This document shows, piece after piece, positions 43,236 through 52,548 of a DNA stretch of 64,000 bases (the stretch's first letter is position 1; each line of letters starts with the position of its first letter). The position numbers and the translations under genes were made by a program. The notes under the pieces are model-generated. The model ran no database searches. It was not told the origin of the DNA and saw nothing but the letters and a program-made list of their open reading frames with translations. Source of the stretch: JAKFDI01 sp044508835 (lineage in GTDB: Bacteria > Pseudomonadota > Gammaproteobacteria > Burkholderiales > Burkholderiaceae_C); assembly GCA_044508835.1 (NCBI GenBank), contig JBIQHD010000022.1, forward strand, positions 1 through 64,000, in the 5' to 3' direction.

Positions 43236-43880
43236 TCACTTCTTGTTCTGCTTCTCGGACTTCTTGCCCTTGGCGGCCGGGGCCGGGGCGGCGGCGACCA
43301 CCGGGGTGATCTCCTCTTCCTCGGCGGCTTGCGCCGACACCGACACGATCACCGGGTTCGGCTTGCCGTGGGTCACGACCTTGGTGCCGGCCGGCAGCGT
43401 GATGTCGCTCACGTGCAGCGACTGGCCGCGTGCCAGGTTGCCGAGGTCGACCTCGATGAACTCGGGCAGCTGCGAGGCCAGGCACTCGAGCAGCAGGTCG
43501 GTGGCCACGTGGTTGACCAGGCACTTGTCGACCTTCACGGCCGGCGAGTTCTCCTCGTTCGCGAAGCGCAGCGGCACCTTCTTGGTGACGCGGGTGGTGG
43601 CGTCCACGCGCTGGAAGTCGACGTGCAGCACCAGCGGCTTGAACGGGTGGAACTGGTAGTCGCGCAGCAGCACCTGCTGGGTCTTGCCGCCGAGCTCCAT
43701 CTCGAGCAGCGACGAGTGGAAGGCTTCCTTCTTCAGCGCGAAGAAGAGCGCGTTGTGGTCGAGCTCGATCATGGCGGGCTCGCCGGCGCCGTAGACGATG
43801 CCGGGCACCTTGCCGGCATTGCGCAGGCGGCGGCTCGCTCCGGTCCCCTGCAACGTGCGCTCGTAAGCGACGAATTTCAT
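43236..43880 (-). CDS. rplY: 50S ribosomal protein L25/general stress protein Ctc
   Basis: 214 residues, the long CTC form. The N-terminal 5S rRNA-binding L25 domain (about 1-95) contains [20 protein letters not shown] and [19 protein letters not shown]. The C-terminal TL5 beta domain (about 96-190) has [20 protein letters not shown]. The tail is Lys-rich ([11 protein letters not shown]). ATG 43880 has GGAG 7 bases upstream. It lies in the prs-rplY-pth order typical of proteobacteria. Confidence 0.96.
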   Translation of the reverse strand: MKFVAYERTLQGTGASRRLRNAGKVPGIVYGAGEPAMIELDHNALFFALKKEAFHSSLLEMELGGKTQQVLLRDYQFHPFKPLVLHVDFQRVDATTRVTKKVPLRFANEENSPAVKVDKCLVNHVATDLLLECLASQLPEFIEVDLGNLARGQSLHVSDITLPAGTKVVTHGKPNPVIVSVSAQAAEEEEITPVVAAAPAPAAKGKKSEKQNKK

Positions 43881-43899
43881 TTGACACTCCAGAAGTGGT

Positions 43900-43973
43900 G
43901 AAGCACCCGCGACCAGGTGCTTCGGGAAAAGAGGGCGAGGCCCTCCGGCTGAGGAGGGCTCCGCAAGGAGCCC
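43900..43973 (-). promoter_or_regulatory. Hairpin array between prs and rplY
   Basis: Read on the minus strand from prs to rplY there are three stems. The first is GGGCTCC/GGAGCCC (43973-43956, loop TTGC). The second is GCCCTCC/GGAGGGC (43959-43940), which shares bases with the first so only one can form, and is followed at a distance by TCTTTT. The third is GAAGCACC/GGTGCTTC (43923-43900) just ahead of rplY. The set may be a prs terminator or an rplY leader structure. Confidence 0.45.
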
Positions 43974-43983
43974 GCTCTCGTAC

Positions 43984-44946
43984 TCAAAAGTTCGCGTTCT
44001 GCTCCGCGAACAGCGACGTCACCGACTCGCCGTCGGAAATGCGGCGGATCGTCTCGGCGAACAGGAAGGCGACCGACAGCTGGCGCACCTTCGAGCAGCC
44101 GCGGCTCGCGTCGCTCAGGGGAATGGTGTTGGTGATGACGACCTCGTCGAGCGCCGACTTCTCGATGCGCTCGATCGCCGGGCCGGAGAACACCGCGTGC
44201 GTGCAGTAGGCGTAGACGCTCTTGGCGCCGCGCTCCTTCAGCACCTCGGCCGCCTTCACCAGCGTGCCGGCGGTGTCGATCATGTCGTCCATGATGACGC
44301 AGTTGCGCCCGTCGATGTCGCCGATGACGTGCATGACCTCGGACACGTTGGCCTTGGGGCGCCGCTTGTCGATGATGGCCAGCTCGCAGCCGAGCTGCTT
44401 GGCGAGAGCCCGCGCGCGCACCACGCCGCCCACGTCGGGCGAGACGACCACCAGGTCGTTGTAGCGCTTGCTCTGCAGGTCGGACAGCAGCACCGGCGAC
44501 GCGTAGATGTTGTCGACCGGGATGTTGAAGAAGCCCTGGATCTGGTCGGCGTGCAGGTCCATCGTCAGCAGGCGCTCGACGCCCACGGCCTCGAGCATGT
44601 TGGCGACGACCTTGGCGCTGATGGGCACGCGCGTGGAGCGCGGGCGGCGGTCCTGGCGGGCATAGCCGAAGTACGGGATCACCCCGGTGACGCGCCGGGC
44701 CGAGGCGCGCTTGAGCGCGTCGACCATGATGCACATCTCCATCAGGTTCTCGTTCGTCGGCGCGCAGGTGGGCTGCACGACGAAGATGTCGCGCGCGCGC
44801 ACGTTCTGCTGGATCTCGATGTCGACTTCGCCGTCGGAGAAGCGGCCCACCCGGGCGCGGCCGAGTTCGATGCCGAGATGCGTGGCGATTTCGCGGGCCA
44901 GCGCCGGATTGGCGTTGCCGGTGAAAAGCACGGTGTTGAAGAGCAC
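43984..44946 (-). CDS. prs: Ribose-phosphate pyrophosphokinase
   Basis: 320 residues from GTG 44946, with a strong GGAGGAAAC just upstream; no closer ATG fits. It makes PRPP for nucleotide, histidine and tryptophan synthesis. Signatures are [59 protein letters not shown] and the PRPP-binding [17 protein letters not shown]. It lies downstream of tRNA-Gln in a well-conserved cluster and gives a substrate for HisG encoded 9 kb away. Confidence 0.96.
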   Translation of the reverse strand: MLFNTVLFTGNANPALAREIATHLGIELGRARVGRFSDGEVDIEIQQNVRARDIFVVQPTCAPTNENLMEMCIMVDALKRASARRVTGVIPYFGYARQDRRPRSTRVPISAKVVANMLEAVGVERLLTMDLHADQIQGFFNIPVDNIYASPVLLSDLQSKRYNDLVVVSPDVGGVVRARALAKQLGCELAIIDKRRPKANVSEVMHVIGDIDGRNCVIMDDMIDTAGTLVKAAEVLKERGAKSVYAYCTHAVFSGPAIERIEKSALDEVVITNTIPLSDASRGCSKVRQLSVAFLFAETIRRISDGESVTSLFAEQNANF

Positions 44947-45054
44947 GTTTCCTCCGTCGAGGCTTGCGGGCCGCCCCGCGAGCCCTTCGATCCAGCCCCG
45001 GGGTGTGCCGGAGTTCACTGCGGGCGCCGCCGACCGACGGGCTTCAGAAAGATT

Positions 45055-45131
45055 TGGCAGGGGAGGAAGGACTCGAACCCTCGCATGTCGGAATCAAAAT
45101 CCGATGCCTTAACCAACTTGGCGACTCCCCT
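45055..45131 (-). tRNA. tRNA-Gln (anticodon TTG)
   Basis: On the minus strand the 77-base gene begins AGGGGAGTCGCC and ends CTCCCCTGCCA with CCA encoded. The 7-bp acceptor pairs perfectly (AGGGGAG/CTCCCCT). The anticodon loop TTTTGAT carries TTG with stem TCGGA/TCCGA; the T-arm is GAGGGTTCGAGTCCTTC with one G-T pair. It closely follows the E. coli tRNA-Gln pattern. It sits between ispE and prs. Confidence 0.97.
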
Positions 45132-45161
45132 ACACCGGTCGGCCGCTTGCGCGGCCCACCT

Positions 45162-46085
45162 TCAAACTCGCTCGTCCGAGGCCCACCCGGCCAGCGGATG
45201 GATCTCGAGACTGCGGCACATCCTGCCCACCCATCCCGCCGGAAGCTCCGGCGGCCATGTCGCCTCGGGGGGGCCTTCGATGCCGCTGTCCTCTCTTGCG
45301 TTGACCTTTGCGTTGACCTTTGCGTTGACCTTTGCGCCGACCCTGGCGAAGACCGCGCTGCCCGAACCCGTCATCCGGCTGTTGCCGAAACGCGCCGCGA
45401 CCAGGGAAAGCGCCTCGCTCACCTCGGGGCAGCAACTCTCGGCGCTCGGCTGCAAATCGTTGCGGCCAAAGCCGAAGTCGCTCGCAAGAAAGCCCGCAAG
45501 TGTAGCAGCTTCGGTATTCCTGACCAACAGCGGGCTCTCGAAAATGGCGCGGGTCTCGAGGGTTGCGGCAGGTTTCACGACGGCGAAACGCTGCGGCGGC
45601 AGCTCGATGGGCGTGAGGCGCTCGCCGATGCCCTCGACGAAGGCGTTGCGCCCGCCGAGGAAGAAGGGCACGTCGGCACCGAGCGCGAGGCCGAGCGGCA
45701 GGAGCCGCGACAGCGGCCAGTCCAGCCCCCACAGGCGGTTCAGCGCCAGCAGGGTCGAGGCGGCGTCGGAGCTGCCGCCGCCCATGCCGGCGCCCCAGGG
45801 CACCTGCTTGTCGATGGAGATGTCGGCGCCGAGCGGGCAGCCGGCCGCCTGCTGCAGCGCCCGGGCGGCGCGCAGGCACAGGTCGTCGGCGGGCAGCGCG
45901 GCCGCGAGGTCGTGGCGGGCGAGGCGGCCGTCGCCGCGGCGCTCGAAGTGCAGGGTGTCGCACCAGTCGATCAGCACGAAGGCCGACTGCAGCAGGTGGT
46001 AGCCGTCGGCGCGCCGGCCGATCACGTGCAGGAACAGGTTCAGCTTCGCCGGGGCCGGCACGTCGTGGAGGGCCTGCAGCGTCAT
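45162..46085 (-). CDS. ispE: 4-diphosphocytidyl-2-C-methyl-D-erythritol kinase IspE
   Basis: 307 residues, a GHMP kinase of the MEP isoprenoid pathway. The N-terminal PAPAKLNLFLHVIGRRADGY and ATP loop VPWGAGMGGGSSDAASTLLA are diagnostic. MTGSGSAVFARV is the third GHMP motif. The residues between that motif and the C-terminus include a tandem KVNA repeat, encoded by three 12-bp units. ATG 46085 overlaps the lolB stop by 4 bp. The gene is followed by tRNA-Gln. Confidence 0.94.
   Translation of the reverse strand: MTLQALHDVPAPAKLNLFLHVIGRRADGYHLLQSAFVLIDWCDTLHFERRGDGRLARHDLAAALPADDLCLRAARALQQAAGCPLGADISIDKQVPWGAGMGGGSSDAASTLLALNRLWGLDWPLSRLLPLGLALGADVPFFLGGRNAFVEGIGERLTPIELPPQRFAVVKPAATLETRAIFESPLLVRNTEAATLAGFLASDFGFGRNDLQPSAESCCPEVSEALSLVAARFGNSRMTGSGSAVFARVGAKVNAKVNAKVNAREDSGIEGPPEATWPPELPAGWVGRMCRSLEIHPLAGWASDERV
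45301..45336 (-). repeat. In-frame 12-bp tandem repeat in ispE
   Basis: Three identical copies of TTGACCTTTGCG (plus-strand view) encode repeated K-V-N-A in IspE just after the MTGSGSAVF motif. Unit length is 4 codons, so changes in copy number would alter length but not the reading frame. It is also unusually AT-richer than flanking sequence. Confidence 0.85.
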
Positions 46086-46624
46086 GGCCGGTCCACCCGG
46101 GCGCGCACCGTGACGGCCGGCGGCTGCGCGCGGCGCGCGACGATGGCGGCATCGTCGAAGCGGGAGAGGTCGACCGTCCAGCCGAGCTGCGAGAACCCGC
46201 GCTCGGTGGGCGGCGCCGGCGGCGCGCTCGGCGCGCCCGGCCAGGGCCGGCCGCGCAGCCAGTCGAACAGCGCGGCCACGGGCAGGCTTTCGCCCAGCAC
46301 GTCGCGCGTCAGGTCGTCGAGCGTGGCGAACCGCGCCTCGCCCTGCGGCGTGACGAGCGCCACCAGGCCCGGCGCCCAGCGGGCCTGCGCCAGCGTGGTG
46401 CCCAGCGGCGTGCTGAGGTCGAGCCGGCCGCGCTGCGGGTCGCCGCGCAGCTCGAACGCGGCGGTCATCGACGTCGCGTCGGCCGCGGCGTGCGCTTCCA
46501 CGCGCACCGACAGGCGCCCGGACAGCGTGTCGCCGCCGTAGGCATCGGGCGGCGGCACCGTCGCGCAGCCCGCCAGCATCGACAGCGCCGCCGCCGCGGC
46601 GCCCAGGAGGCCGCGCGGGCTCAC
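46082..46624 (-). CDS. lolB: Outer membrane lipoprotein LolB
   Basis: 180 residues from GTG 46624 (overlapping the TPR gene stop). The lipobox is MLAGC (Cys about residue 20). The LolB body has LSGRLSVRVEAHAAADATSM, GRLDLSTPLGTTLAQARWA and LPVAALFDWLRGRPWPG, matching the family. It receives lipoproteins from LolA and inserts them in the outer membrane. Identification rests on motifs and the standard lolB-ispE-tRNA-prs order. Confidence 0.9.
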   Translation of the reverse strand: MSPRGLLGAAAAALSMLAGCATVPPPDAYGGDTLSGRLSVRVEAHAAADATSMTAAFELRGDPQRGRLDLSTPLGTTLAQARWAPGLVALVTPQGEARFATLDDLTRDVLGESLPVAALFDWLRGRPWPGAPSAPPAPPTERGFSQLGWTVDLSRFDDAAIVARRAQPPAVTVRARVDRP

Positions 46625-48405
46625 AGGTCGTCGACCCGCAGGCGGGCGAGGGTCTCGCGCAGCACCTCGTTGGTGGCGTCGCGCGTGCGGGCCTCGCGCC
46701 AGACGCGGCGCGCTTCCTCCTGCTGGCCGCTGACCCACAGCACCTCGCCGAGGTGCGCGGCGATCTCGGGGTCGGGCCGCGAGCGGTAGGCGGCGCGCAG
46801 GTGGCGCAGCGCCTCGTCGCGGTTGCCCATGCGGTACTCGACCCAGCCGAGGCTGTCGGTGATGAAGGGCTCGCCGGGCGAGAGCTCCAGCGCCTTCAGG
46901 ATCAGCGCCTTGGCCTCGGGCAGGCGCATGTTGCGGTCGGCGAGCGAGTAGCCGAGGGCGTTGTGCGCATGGAAGTGGTCCGGCTCGAGCTCGATCACGC
47001 GCCGCAGCAGGCGCTCCATCTCGTCGATGCGGTCGAGCTTCTCGGCCACCATCGACTGCTCGTAGAGCAGGCCCGCGTCGTCGGGCGAGCGCTCGACGGC
47101 GGCGGCCAGCACGTCGTAGGCGGCCTGCCACTGCTTCATCTCGCGCAGCAGGCCGACCTCGGCCAGCGCCTTGGTGCGCGCGTCGCCGGGGCGGCGCTCG
47201 GGCACCTTGCGGATCAGCTCGCGCGCCTCGTCGAGCCGGCCCTTGCGCGCCATCAGCGAGGCGCGGCGGGCCTGCACCTGGATGGCCTGCGACGCGTCGT
47301 CGATCCGGGCGAGCCAGGCCTCGGCCGCCGCATCGTCCTGCTGCTGCTCGGCGGCCTGCGCGAGCATCAGCCAGGCCTGGGTCAGGCCCTGCTCGCGCGC
47401 GGCGGCGAGCGCGGCGCGGGCGGGCGACTCGGTGTCGGCGGGCGTGGCCGCCTCCTGCGCCTGCGCCAGCTCGACGTAGCGCTGCAGCGCCTGCGTGGCC
47501 TGCGCCGGGCGGCGCATCTCGAGGTGCAGGGCGCCGAGCGTCAGCCAGGCCGAGGCCGTGTCGGGCGCGGCGGCGGTCACGGCTTCGAGCTGCGCCTGCG
47601 CGTCGGCATAGCGTTGCGAGCCGGTGAGCACGCGCGCGTACAGCGAGCGCACCGCGTTGCTCGCCGGGGCGGCCTGCAGGTGGGCCGTGACGAGCGCCTC
47701 GGCCGTCGGGTCCTCGCCCATCAGCTCGAGCGCCAGCAGCGCCGGGCCTTCGCTGGCCGGGTCGAGGGCATGCGCCTCGCGGGCGAGCCGGTGCGCGCGC
47801 GGCACGTCGCCCGCGGCCAGCCAGGCGCGCCCCTGCGCCACCGTCACCGCCACCCGCGTGGCGGGCGATTCGGCGTAGGGCCGCAGCACGTCCTCGACGA
47901 GCTGCGCCGCCGCGCGGCGGTCGGGGCTGCGCGCGAAGAAGCGCGGCAGGTTGGCGATGAGGGCGCCGCGCTCGGCGGCGGGCGTGAGCTCGATCATCGA
48001 GCGCAGCGGCTCCACCGTCTCCGGCAGGCGGTTCAGCGCGGCGAGCAACTGCACGAGGTAGCGGTGCGCGCCGAGGGAGGACGGCACCGCCTCGCGCCAG
48101 GCCCGGACGGCGGCGAGCGCCTGCTCGCCGGCGCGGGCCTGCAGCGCGATCTCGGTCGCGCGCTGGAACAGGGCTTCGTCCTTCGTGCGGTGGGCCGCGG
48201 CCAGCATCACCTGGTAGGCCGTACCGGCATCGCCCTCGCGCAGGCCGATCTCGCCGATCAGCAGCTGATAGAACAGCGGCGCGTCGAGCTCGGAGTTCGT
48301 CACCGGTGCCGCGTCGGCCGCGTGCGCCGCCGGGAGCTGCGCCCCCATGAGCACCGCCGCCGCGAGGGCCAGCGCTCGTGCGCCTTGGGGAAAGCCAGCT
48401 GGCAT
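46621..48405 (-). CDS. Tetratricopeptide repeat protein, exported
   Basis: 594 residues from ATG 48405, with GAGGAG about 9 bases upstream and a TAGAAT -10 at 48436-48431 on the minus strand. The signal peptide ends AAHA (about residue 29). The protein is built of helical TPR-like units throughout, with clear repeats near the C-terminus: ALGYSLADRNMRLPEAKALI, LGWVEYRMGNRDEALRHLRA and AAHLGEVLWVSGQQEEARRV. It is the first gene of the TPR-lolB-ispE operon and probably works in the periplasm. Its exact partner is unknown. Confidence 0.85.
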   Translation of the reverse strand: MPAGFPQGARALALAAAVLMGAQLPAAHAADAAPVTNSELDAPLFYQLLIGEIGLREGDAGTAYQVMLAAAHRTKDEALFQRATEIALQARAGEQALAAVRAWREAVPSSLGAHRYLVQLLAALNRLPETVEPLRSMIELTPAAERGALIANLPRFFARSPDRRAAAQLVEDVLRPYAESPATRVAVTVAQGRAWLAAGDVPRAHRLAREAHALDPASEGPALLALELMGEDPTAEALVTAHLQAAPASNAVRSLYARVLTGSQRYADAQAQLEAVTAAAPDTASAWLTLGALHLEMRRPAQATQALQRYVELAQAQEAATPADTESPARAALAAAREQGLTQAWLMLAQAAEQQQDDAAAEAWLARIDDASQAIQVQARRASLMARKGRLDEARELIRKVPERRPGDARTKALAEVGLLREMKQWQAAYDVLAAAVERSPDDAGLLYEQSMVAEKLDRIDEMERLLRRVIELEPDHFHAHNALGYSLADRNMRLPEAKALILKALELSPGEPFITDSLGWVEYRMGNRDEALRHLRAAYRSRPDPEIAAHLGEVLWVSGQQEEARRVWREARTRDATNEVLRETLARLRVDDL

Positions 48406-48430
48406 CAGGACCACTCCTCGAAGTCGAAGG

Positions 48431-48436
48431 ATTCTA
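48431..48436 (-). promoter_or_regulatory. Possible -10 for the TPR-lolB-ispE operon
   Basis: TAGAAT on the minus strand, giving an expected leader of about 19 nt that contains the GAGGAG ribosome site. Confidence 0.4.
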
Positions 48437-48514
48437 GTGTCGCGTCCCCGGCGGGCGCGGCGTGCGGCCCGGGCCGGCGGGCGCCCGAAGAGCGATGGAG
48501 TCGCCACCGCTCGC

Positions 48515-48520
48515 GATAAT
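48515..48520 (+). promoter_or_regulatory. Possible -10 giving a leaderless mutM mRNA
   Basis: GATAAT ending 7 bases before the mutM ATG at 48528; the expected start of transcription falls at or next to the ATG. No Shine-Dalgarno is visible. Confidence 0.4.
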
Positions 48521-48527
48521 TCCCTGC

Positions 48528-49343
48528 ATGCCCGAGCTGCCGGAAGTCGAAGTCACGCGTGCAAGTTTTGCCGACCGCATCGCGGGCGCGCGGGTCGAGG
48601 CGGTGCGCCTGGGCAAGCCGCTGCGCTGGCCGCTGGGCGTCGAGCCCGGGCGGCTGGTGGGCCGCACCGTCGGCACGGCGAGCCGGCGCGGCAAGTACCT
48701 GTGGCTGCCGCTGGACGAGGGCGGGCTGCTGATGCACCTGGGCATGTCGGGCTCGCTCGGCTTCGCGGGCCAGGCGCCGCCGCCCGGGCCCCACGACCAT
48801 TTCGACCTCGTCACCGACCGCGGCACCCTGCGCCTGACCGATCCGCGGCGCTTCGGCGCGGTGGTGTGGTCGCCCGGCCTCGATGCCGATCCGGCCGCCC
48901 GGCTGCTCGCGAGCCTCGGCATCGAGCCCTTCGACCCGGCCTTCGGCGGCGCGTACCTGCATGCGGCGCTGCAGCGCCAGCGGGTGGCGGTGAAGCTGGC
49001 GCTGCTGTCGGGGCGCATCGTGGTGGGCGCGGGGAACATCTACGCCTGCGAGGCCTTGTTCACCGCCGGCATCGACCCGCGCACGCGCAGCAACGCGGTG
49101 AGCCGGCCGCGTGCCGAGCGCCTGGCCGCGGCGGTGCGCGACACGCTCGCCCGGGCGGTCTCGCTCGGCGGCTCGACGCTGCGCGACTTCCGCGACGCGC
49201 ACGGCATGGCGGGCGCCTTCCAGGCGCACGCGCGGGTCTACGGCCGCGAAGGCGAGCCGTGCGGCGTCTGCGCCACACCCATCCGGCGCGTGGTCCAGGG
49301 CCAGCGCTCGACGTTTTTCTGCCCCTGCTGCCAGCGGCGCTGA
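48528..49343 (+). CDS. mutM: Formamidopyrimidine-DNA glycosylase MutM (Fpg)
   Basis: 271 residues beginning [10 protein letters not shown], in which Pro2 and Glu3 are catalytic. The catalytic Lys lies in [11 protein letters not shown]. The helix-two-turn-helix part has [20 protein letters not shown], and the zinc finger is CGVC...CPCC at the C-terminus. It removes 8-oxoguanine. ATG 48528 is required because Pro2 must follow Met; an upstream in-frame extension is non-coding. It acts in the GO repair pathway with mutY, 2 kb downstream. Confidence 0.97.
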   Translation: MPELPEVEVTRASFADRIAGARVEAVRLGKPLRWPLGVEPGRLVGRTVGTASRRGKYLWLPLDEGGLLMHLGMSGSLGFAGQAPPPGPHDHFDLVTDRGTLRLTDPRRFGAVVWSPGLDADPAARLLASLGIEPFDPAFGGAYLHAALQRQRVAVKLALLSGRIVVGAGNIYACEALFTAGIDPRTRSNAVSRPRAERLAAAVRDTLARAVSLGGSTLRDFRDAHGMAGAFQAHARVYGREGEPCGVCATPIRRVVQGQRSTFFCPCCQRR

Positions 49344-49482
49344 GCTGCGCGGCGGTGACGTTCCGTCACGCGAGCCGGTCACGATCTGCGACACAGTGCA
49401 CAGACTGCGGCCCGGGTGCATGGCGGCGCGCGAGGCGGCCTGGGCTACGATGCGCAGACCCCGTTTGCCGCCTCTGCAAAGC

Positions 49483-51492
49483 ATGTTCCAGACCTTCGCC
49501 GGAAGCCTCGACGCCCTGGGCCAGTGGCGGGGTGCGCTTGCGGCGCGGGCCCAGCAGCTGGCGCATTTCCTGAGCGAGCACCAGCTGCTCGACGAGGCCA
49601 CCGAGGCGCAGCTCGACGCGCTGCGCCAGCGCATCGACAGCGAGAAGCTCGTCGTCGCCTTCGTGGCCGAGTTCTCGCGCGGCAAGTCGGAGCTCATCAA
49701 CGCCATCTTCTTCGCCGACGCCGGCCGCCGCGTGCTGCCGGCCACGCCCGGGCGCACCACCATGTGCCCGGTCGAGCTGGCCTACGACGCCGACGAGCCG
49801 CCCACGCTGTCGCTGCTGCCCATCGCCACGCGGCTGGAGGGTGCGTCGCTGCACGACCTGCGCGGCCAGCCGCGCGCCTGGACGCACATCCCGCTGAACG
49901 TCGCCGATGCCGAAGACCTGACGCGCTCGCTCGCCGAGGTGACGCACACGCAGCGCGTGACGCAGGACGAGGCGCGTGCGCTCGGCTTCTGGGACGACGA
50001 GCGGCCCGACGACAACCCGCCGCTCGGCGACGACGGCCGCGTCGAGGTGCCGGCCTGGCGCCATGCGCTCATCAACTACCCGCACCCGCTGCTCAAGCAG
50101 GGTCTGGTGGTGCTCGACACGCCGGGGCTGAATGCCATCGGCGCCGAGCCCGAGCTCACGCTCAGCCTGCTGCCGAGCGCGCACGCCACGGTGTTCGTGC
50201 TCGGCGCCGACACGGGCGTGACGAAGTCGGACCTGTCGATCTGGCGCGACCACCTCGGCACGCACGACCGCGCGCGCTTCGTCGTGCTCAACAAGATCGA
50301 CGCGCTGGTCGACCCGCTGGCCACGCGCGAGCAGGTGGCCCAGCAGATCGCGTCGCAGTGCGAGGCCACGGCGCGCACGCTCGACGTCCCGGCGGACCGC
50401 GTGTTCCCTCTGTCGGCGCGGCAGGCGCTCGCCGCGCGCGTGGCGGGCGACGCCGAAGGCCTGGCCGCGAGCCGGCTCGTGGAGCTGGAGGACGCGCTCT
50501 CGCAGCAGCTCATGCCGCAGCGCAAGGAGGTGCTGCAGCGCCTCGTCGACGAAGCCGCGCGCCAGGTGGAGGTGCAGCTCGCCCGCCGCTTCGGCGACAC
50601 CCGGCGCCAGCTCGCCGAGCAGATGCTCGAGCTGCGCGGCCTGCGCGGCAAGAGCACGGCCAAGGTGCGGCTGATGCTGCAGCGCGTGGACGAGGAGACC
50701 CAGGAGTTCGAGCGCTGCACCGCGCGGCTGCAGGCGCTGCGCATGGTGCACACGCGCATGCTCAAGGACGCGCTGGTCGGCCTGTCGTCCGACCGCCTGC
50801 GCGAGGAGGTGGAGCAGATGCAGGCGCAGATGGCCGCCTCGCTGCTCAACCTGGGCGCCAAGAAGGCCTTCGTCGCGCTGTGCGCGCGGCTGCGCGCGCT
50901 GCTGCAGGCGGGCCAGGCCCACGCCGGCGAGATCCGCGAGATGCTCGGCGCCTCGTTCACCCGGCTCAACAGCGAATTCGGCTTCGGCCTGGCGCTGCCC
51001 AAGGGGCCGGCGCTCGACCGCTTCCTGCCCGAGCTGGCGCTGATCGAGCGCAGCTACGTGCAGTACCTCGGGCTCACGCAGGCGCTGCGCCTGTCGCAGC
51101 CCCGCTTCATGGAGCAGTTCCGACGCATGCTGGTGTCCAAGCTGCGGGTGGTGTTCGAGAACGCCAGCAGTGAACTCGAGCTGTGGAACAAGACCGCCTC
51201 GCAGCAGGTCGATTCGCAGCTGCGCGAGCGGCGCCGCGGCTTCCGCCGCCGCCGCGAGGCGCTCGAGCGCATCCAGAACGCCGCCGGCGAGCTGGAGCAG
51301 CGCATCACCGAGATCGAGGCCCAGGACGAGCGCGTGAACCAGCTGCTGGCGCGCGTGTCCGAGCTGGGCGCGGCGCTGCGCGAGCAGGCTGCCGGCGCGG
51401 GCGGCGCGCACGGCGCGGCCGTCGGCGAGCTGCTCACGCTCGACCTCGAACTCGAGTCCGCGCCCGCGCCGCTGCAGCAGGCGCACGCCTGA
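49483..51492 (+). CDS. Dynamin-like GTPase
   Basis: 669 residues from ATG 49483 (MFQTFAGSLDALGQW); ATGs at 49420 and 49450 are also in frame. The GTPase domain has FVAEFSRGKSELINAIFF (P-loop; A replaces the first Gly of GxxxxGKS), TPGRTTMCP as G2, VVLDTPGLNAIG (DxxG) and VVLNKIDAL (NKxD). After it comes a long, mostly helical region with coiled-coil character (about 330-640), as in bacterial dynamin-like proteins that remodel membranes. It starts 139 bp after mutM and abuts mutY. No second dynamin partner is present. Confidence 0.85.
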   Translation: MFQTFAGSLDALGQWRGALAARAQQLAHFLSEHQLLDEATEAQLDALRQRIDSEKLVVAFVAEFSRGKSELINAIFFADAGRRVLPATPGRTTMCPVELAYDADEPPTLSLLPIATRLEGASLHDLRGQPRAWTHIPLNVADAEDLTRSLAEVTHTQRVTQDEARALGFWDDERPDDNPPLGDDGRVEVPAWRHALINYPHPLLKQGLVVLDTPGLNAIGAEPELTLSLLPSAHATVFVLGADTGVTKSDLSIWRDHLGTHDRARFVVLNKIDALVDPLATREQVAQQIASQCEATARTLDVPADRVFPLSARQALAARVAGDAEGLAASRLVELEDALSQQLMPQRKEVLQRLVDEAARQVEVQLARRFGDTRRQLAEQMLELRGLRGKSTAKVRLMLQRVDEETQEFERCTARLQALRMVHTRMLKDALVGLSSDRLREEVEQMQAQMAASLLNLGAKKAFVALCARLRALLQAGQAHAGEIREMLGASFTRLNSEFGFGLALPKGPALDRFLPELALIERSYVQYLGLTQALRLSQPRFMEQFRRMLVSKLRVVFENASSELELWNKTASQQVDSQLRERRRGFRRRREALERIQNAAGELEQRITEIEAQDERVNQLLARVSELGAALREQAAGAGGAHGAAVGELLTLDLELESAPAPLQQAHA

Positions 51493-52542
51493 ATGTCCGT
51501 CGAGGGATTCGCCGGTCGCGTGATCGGCTGGCAGCGCACGCACGGCCGCCACACCCTGCCGTGGCAGCGCACGCGCGACCCGTACCGCGTGTGGCTGTCG
51601 GAAATCATGCTGCAGCAGACGCAGGTGGCGACGGTGCTCGGCTACTACGAGCGCTTCCTGCAGCGCTTTCCCGACGTGGCGGCGCTCGCCGCCGCGCCGC
51701 AGGACGACGTGCTCGCGCTGTGGAGCGGCCTGGGCTACTACAGCCGCGCGCGCAACCTGCACCGCTGCGCGCAGGCGGTGGTGGCGCAGCACGGCGGCGA
51801 GTTCCCGCGCAGCGCCGAGGCGCTGGCGACGCTGCCGGGCATCGGCCGCTCCACCGCGGCGGCCATCGCGGCCTTCTGCTTCGGCGAGCGCGTGGCCATC
51901 CTCGACGGCAACGTCAAGCGCGTGCTCGGCCGCGTGCTGGCCTTCGACGGCGACCTGGCGAGCAGCGCGCAGGAGCGGCGCCTCTGGGCGCTCGCGACCG
52001 GCCTGCTGCCGCAGGGCGAGGGGATCGAGTCGTACACGCAGGGGCTGATGGACATCGGCGCCACCGTGTGCCTGGCGCGCGGCCCGAACTGCCTGCTGTG
52101 CCCGGTGCAGGGCGATTGCGCCGCGCGTGCCGCGGGCGAGCCCGAGCGCTATCCGGTCAAGACCCGCAAGCTCCGGCGCGGGCGGCGCGAGCACGTCTGG
52201 CTGTGGCTGCAGTGGCAGGACCGGCTCTGGCTCGCGCAGCGCGGCCAGGCGGGCGTGTGGGCCGGCCTGTGGAGCCTGCCGGAGTTCGACTCGATGCCGG
52301 ACTTCGAGCGCGCCTGCGCCGGCTGGCCGGGCGGCGGCGAGTCGCTGCCGAGCTTCACCCACGTGCTCACGCACCTCGACTGGACGCTGCACCCGCTGCG
52401 CTGGACCTTGCCGGCGCACGCCTCGGCGCAGGCGCGCGACGCGGTGACGGCCGCCCTGCCGGCGGGCCGCTGGGCCACGCGCGAGGAGGCGCTGGCGCTC
52501 GGCCTGCCCGCGCCGCTGCGCAAGCTGCTGCTCGCGGCCTGA
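51493..52542 (+). CDS. mutY: A/G-specific adenine glycosylase MutY
   Basis: 349 residues. Catalytic Glu is in WLSEIMLQQTQVATV (about E36) and the Asp of the HhH-GPD motif is in VAILDGNVKRVLGRVL; LPGIGRSTAAAIAAF is the HhH. The 4Fe-4S cluster cysteines are CLARGPNCLLCPVQGDC (C-x6-C-x2-C-x5-C). A C-terminal Nudix-like domain (about 225-345) recognises 8-oxoG. It begins immediately after the dynamin stop and converges on the LON-domain gene 6 bp past its own stop. Confidence 0.96.
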   Translation: MSVEGFAGRVIGWQRTHGRHTLPWQRTRDPYRVWLSEIMLQQTQVATVLGYYERFLQRFPDVAALAAAPQDDVLALWSGLGYYSRARNLHRCAQAVVAQHGGEFPRSAEALATLPGIGRSTAAAIAAFCFGERVAILDGNVKRVLGRVLAFDGDLASSAQERRLWALATGLLPQGEGIESYTQGLMDIGATVCLARGPNCLLCPVQGDCAARAAGEPERYPVKTRKLRRGRREHVWLWLQWQDRLWLAQRGQAGVWAGLWSLPEFDSMPDFERACAGWPGGGESLPSFTHVLTHLDWTLHPLRWTLPAHASAQARDAVTAALPAGRWATREEALALGLPAPLRKLLLAA

Positions 52543-52548
52543 GCCGCC

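Noticed and set aside
45301..45336. Phase-variable repeat in ispE
   Set aside because: The unit is 12 bp, a multiple of three, so copy changes cannot switch the gene on and off, and the gene is expected to be essential.
49366..52419. A 1017-codon minus-strand open frame across the dynamin and mutY genes
   Set aside because: Same high-GC antisense artefact; no recognisable domain, and both sense genes are clear.
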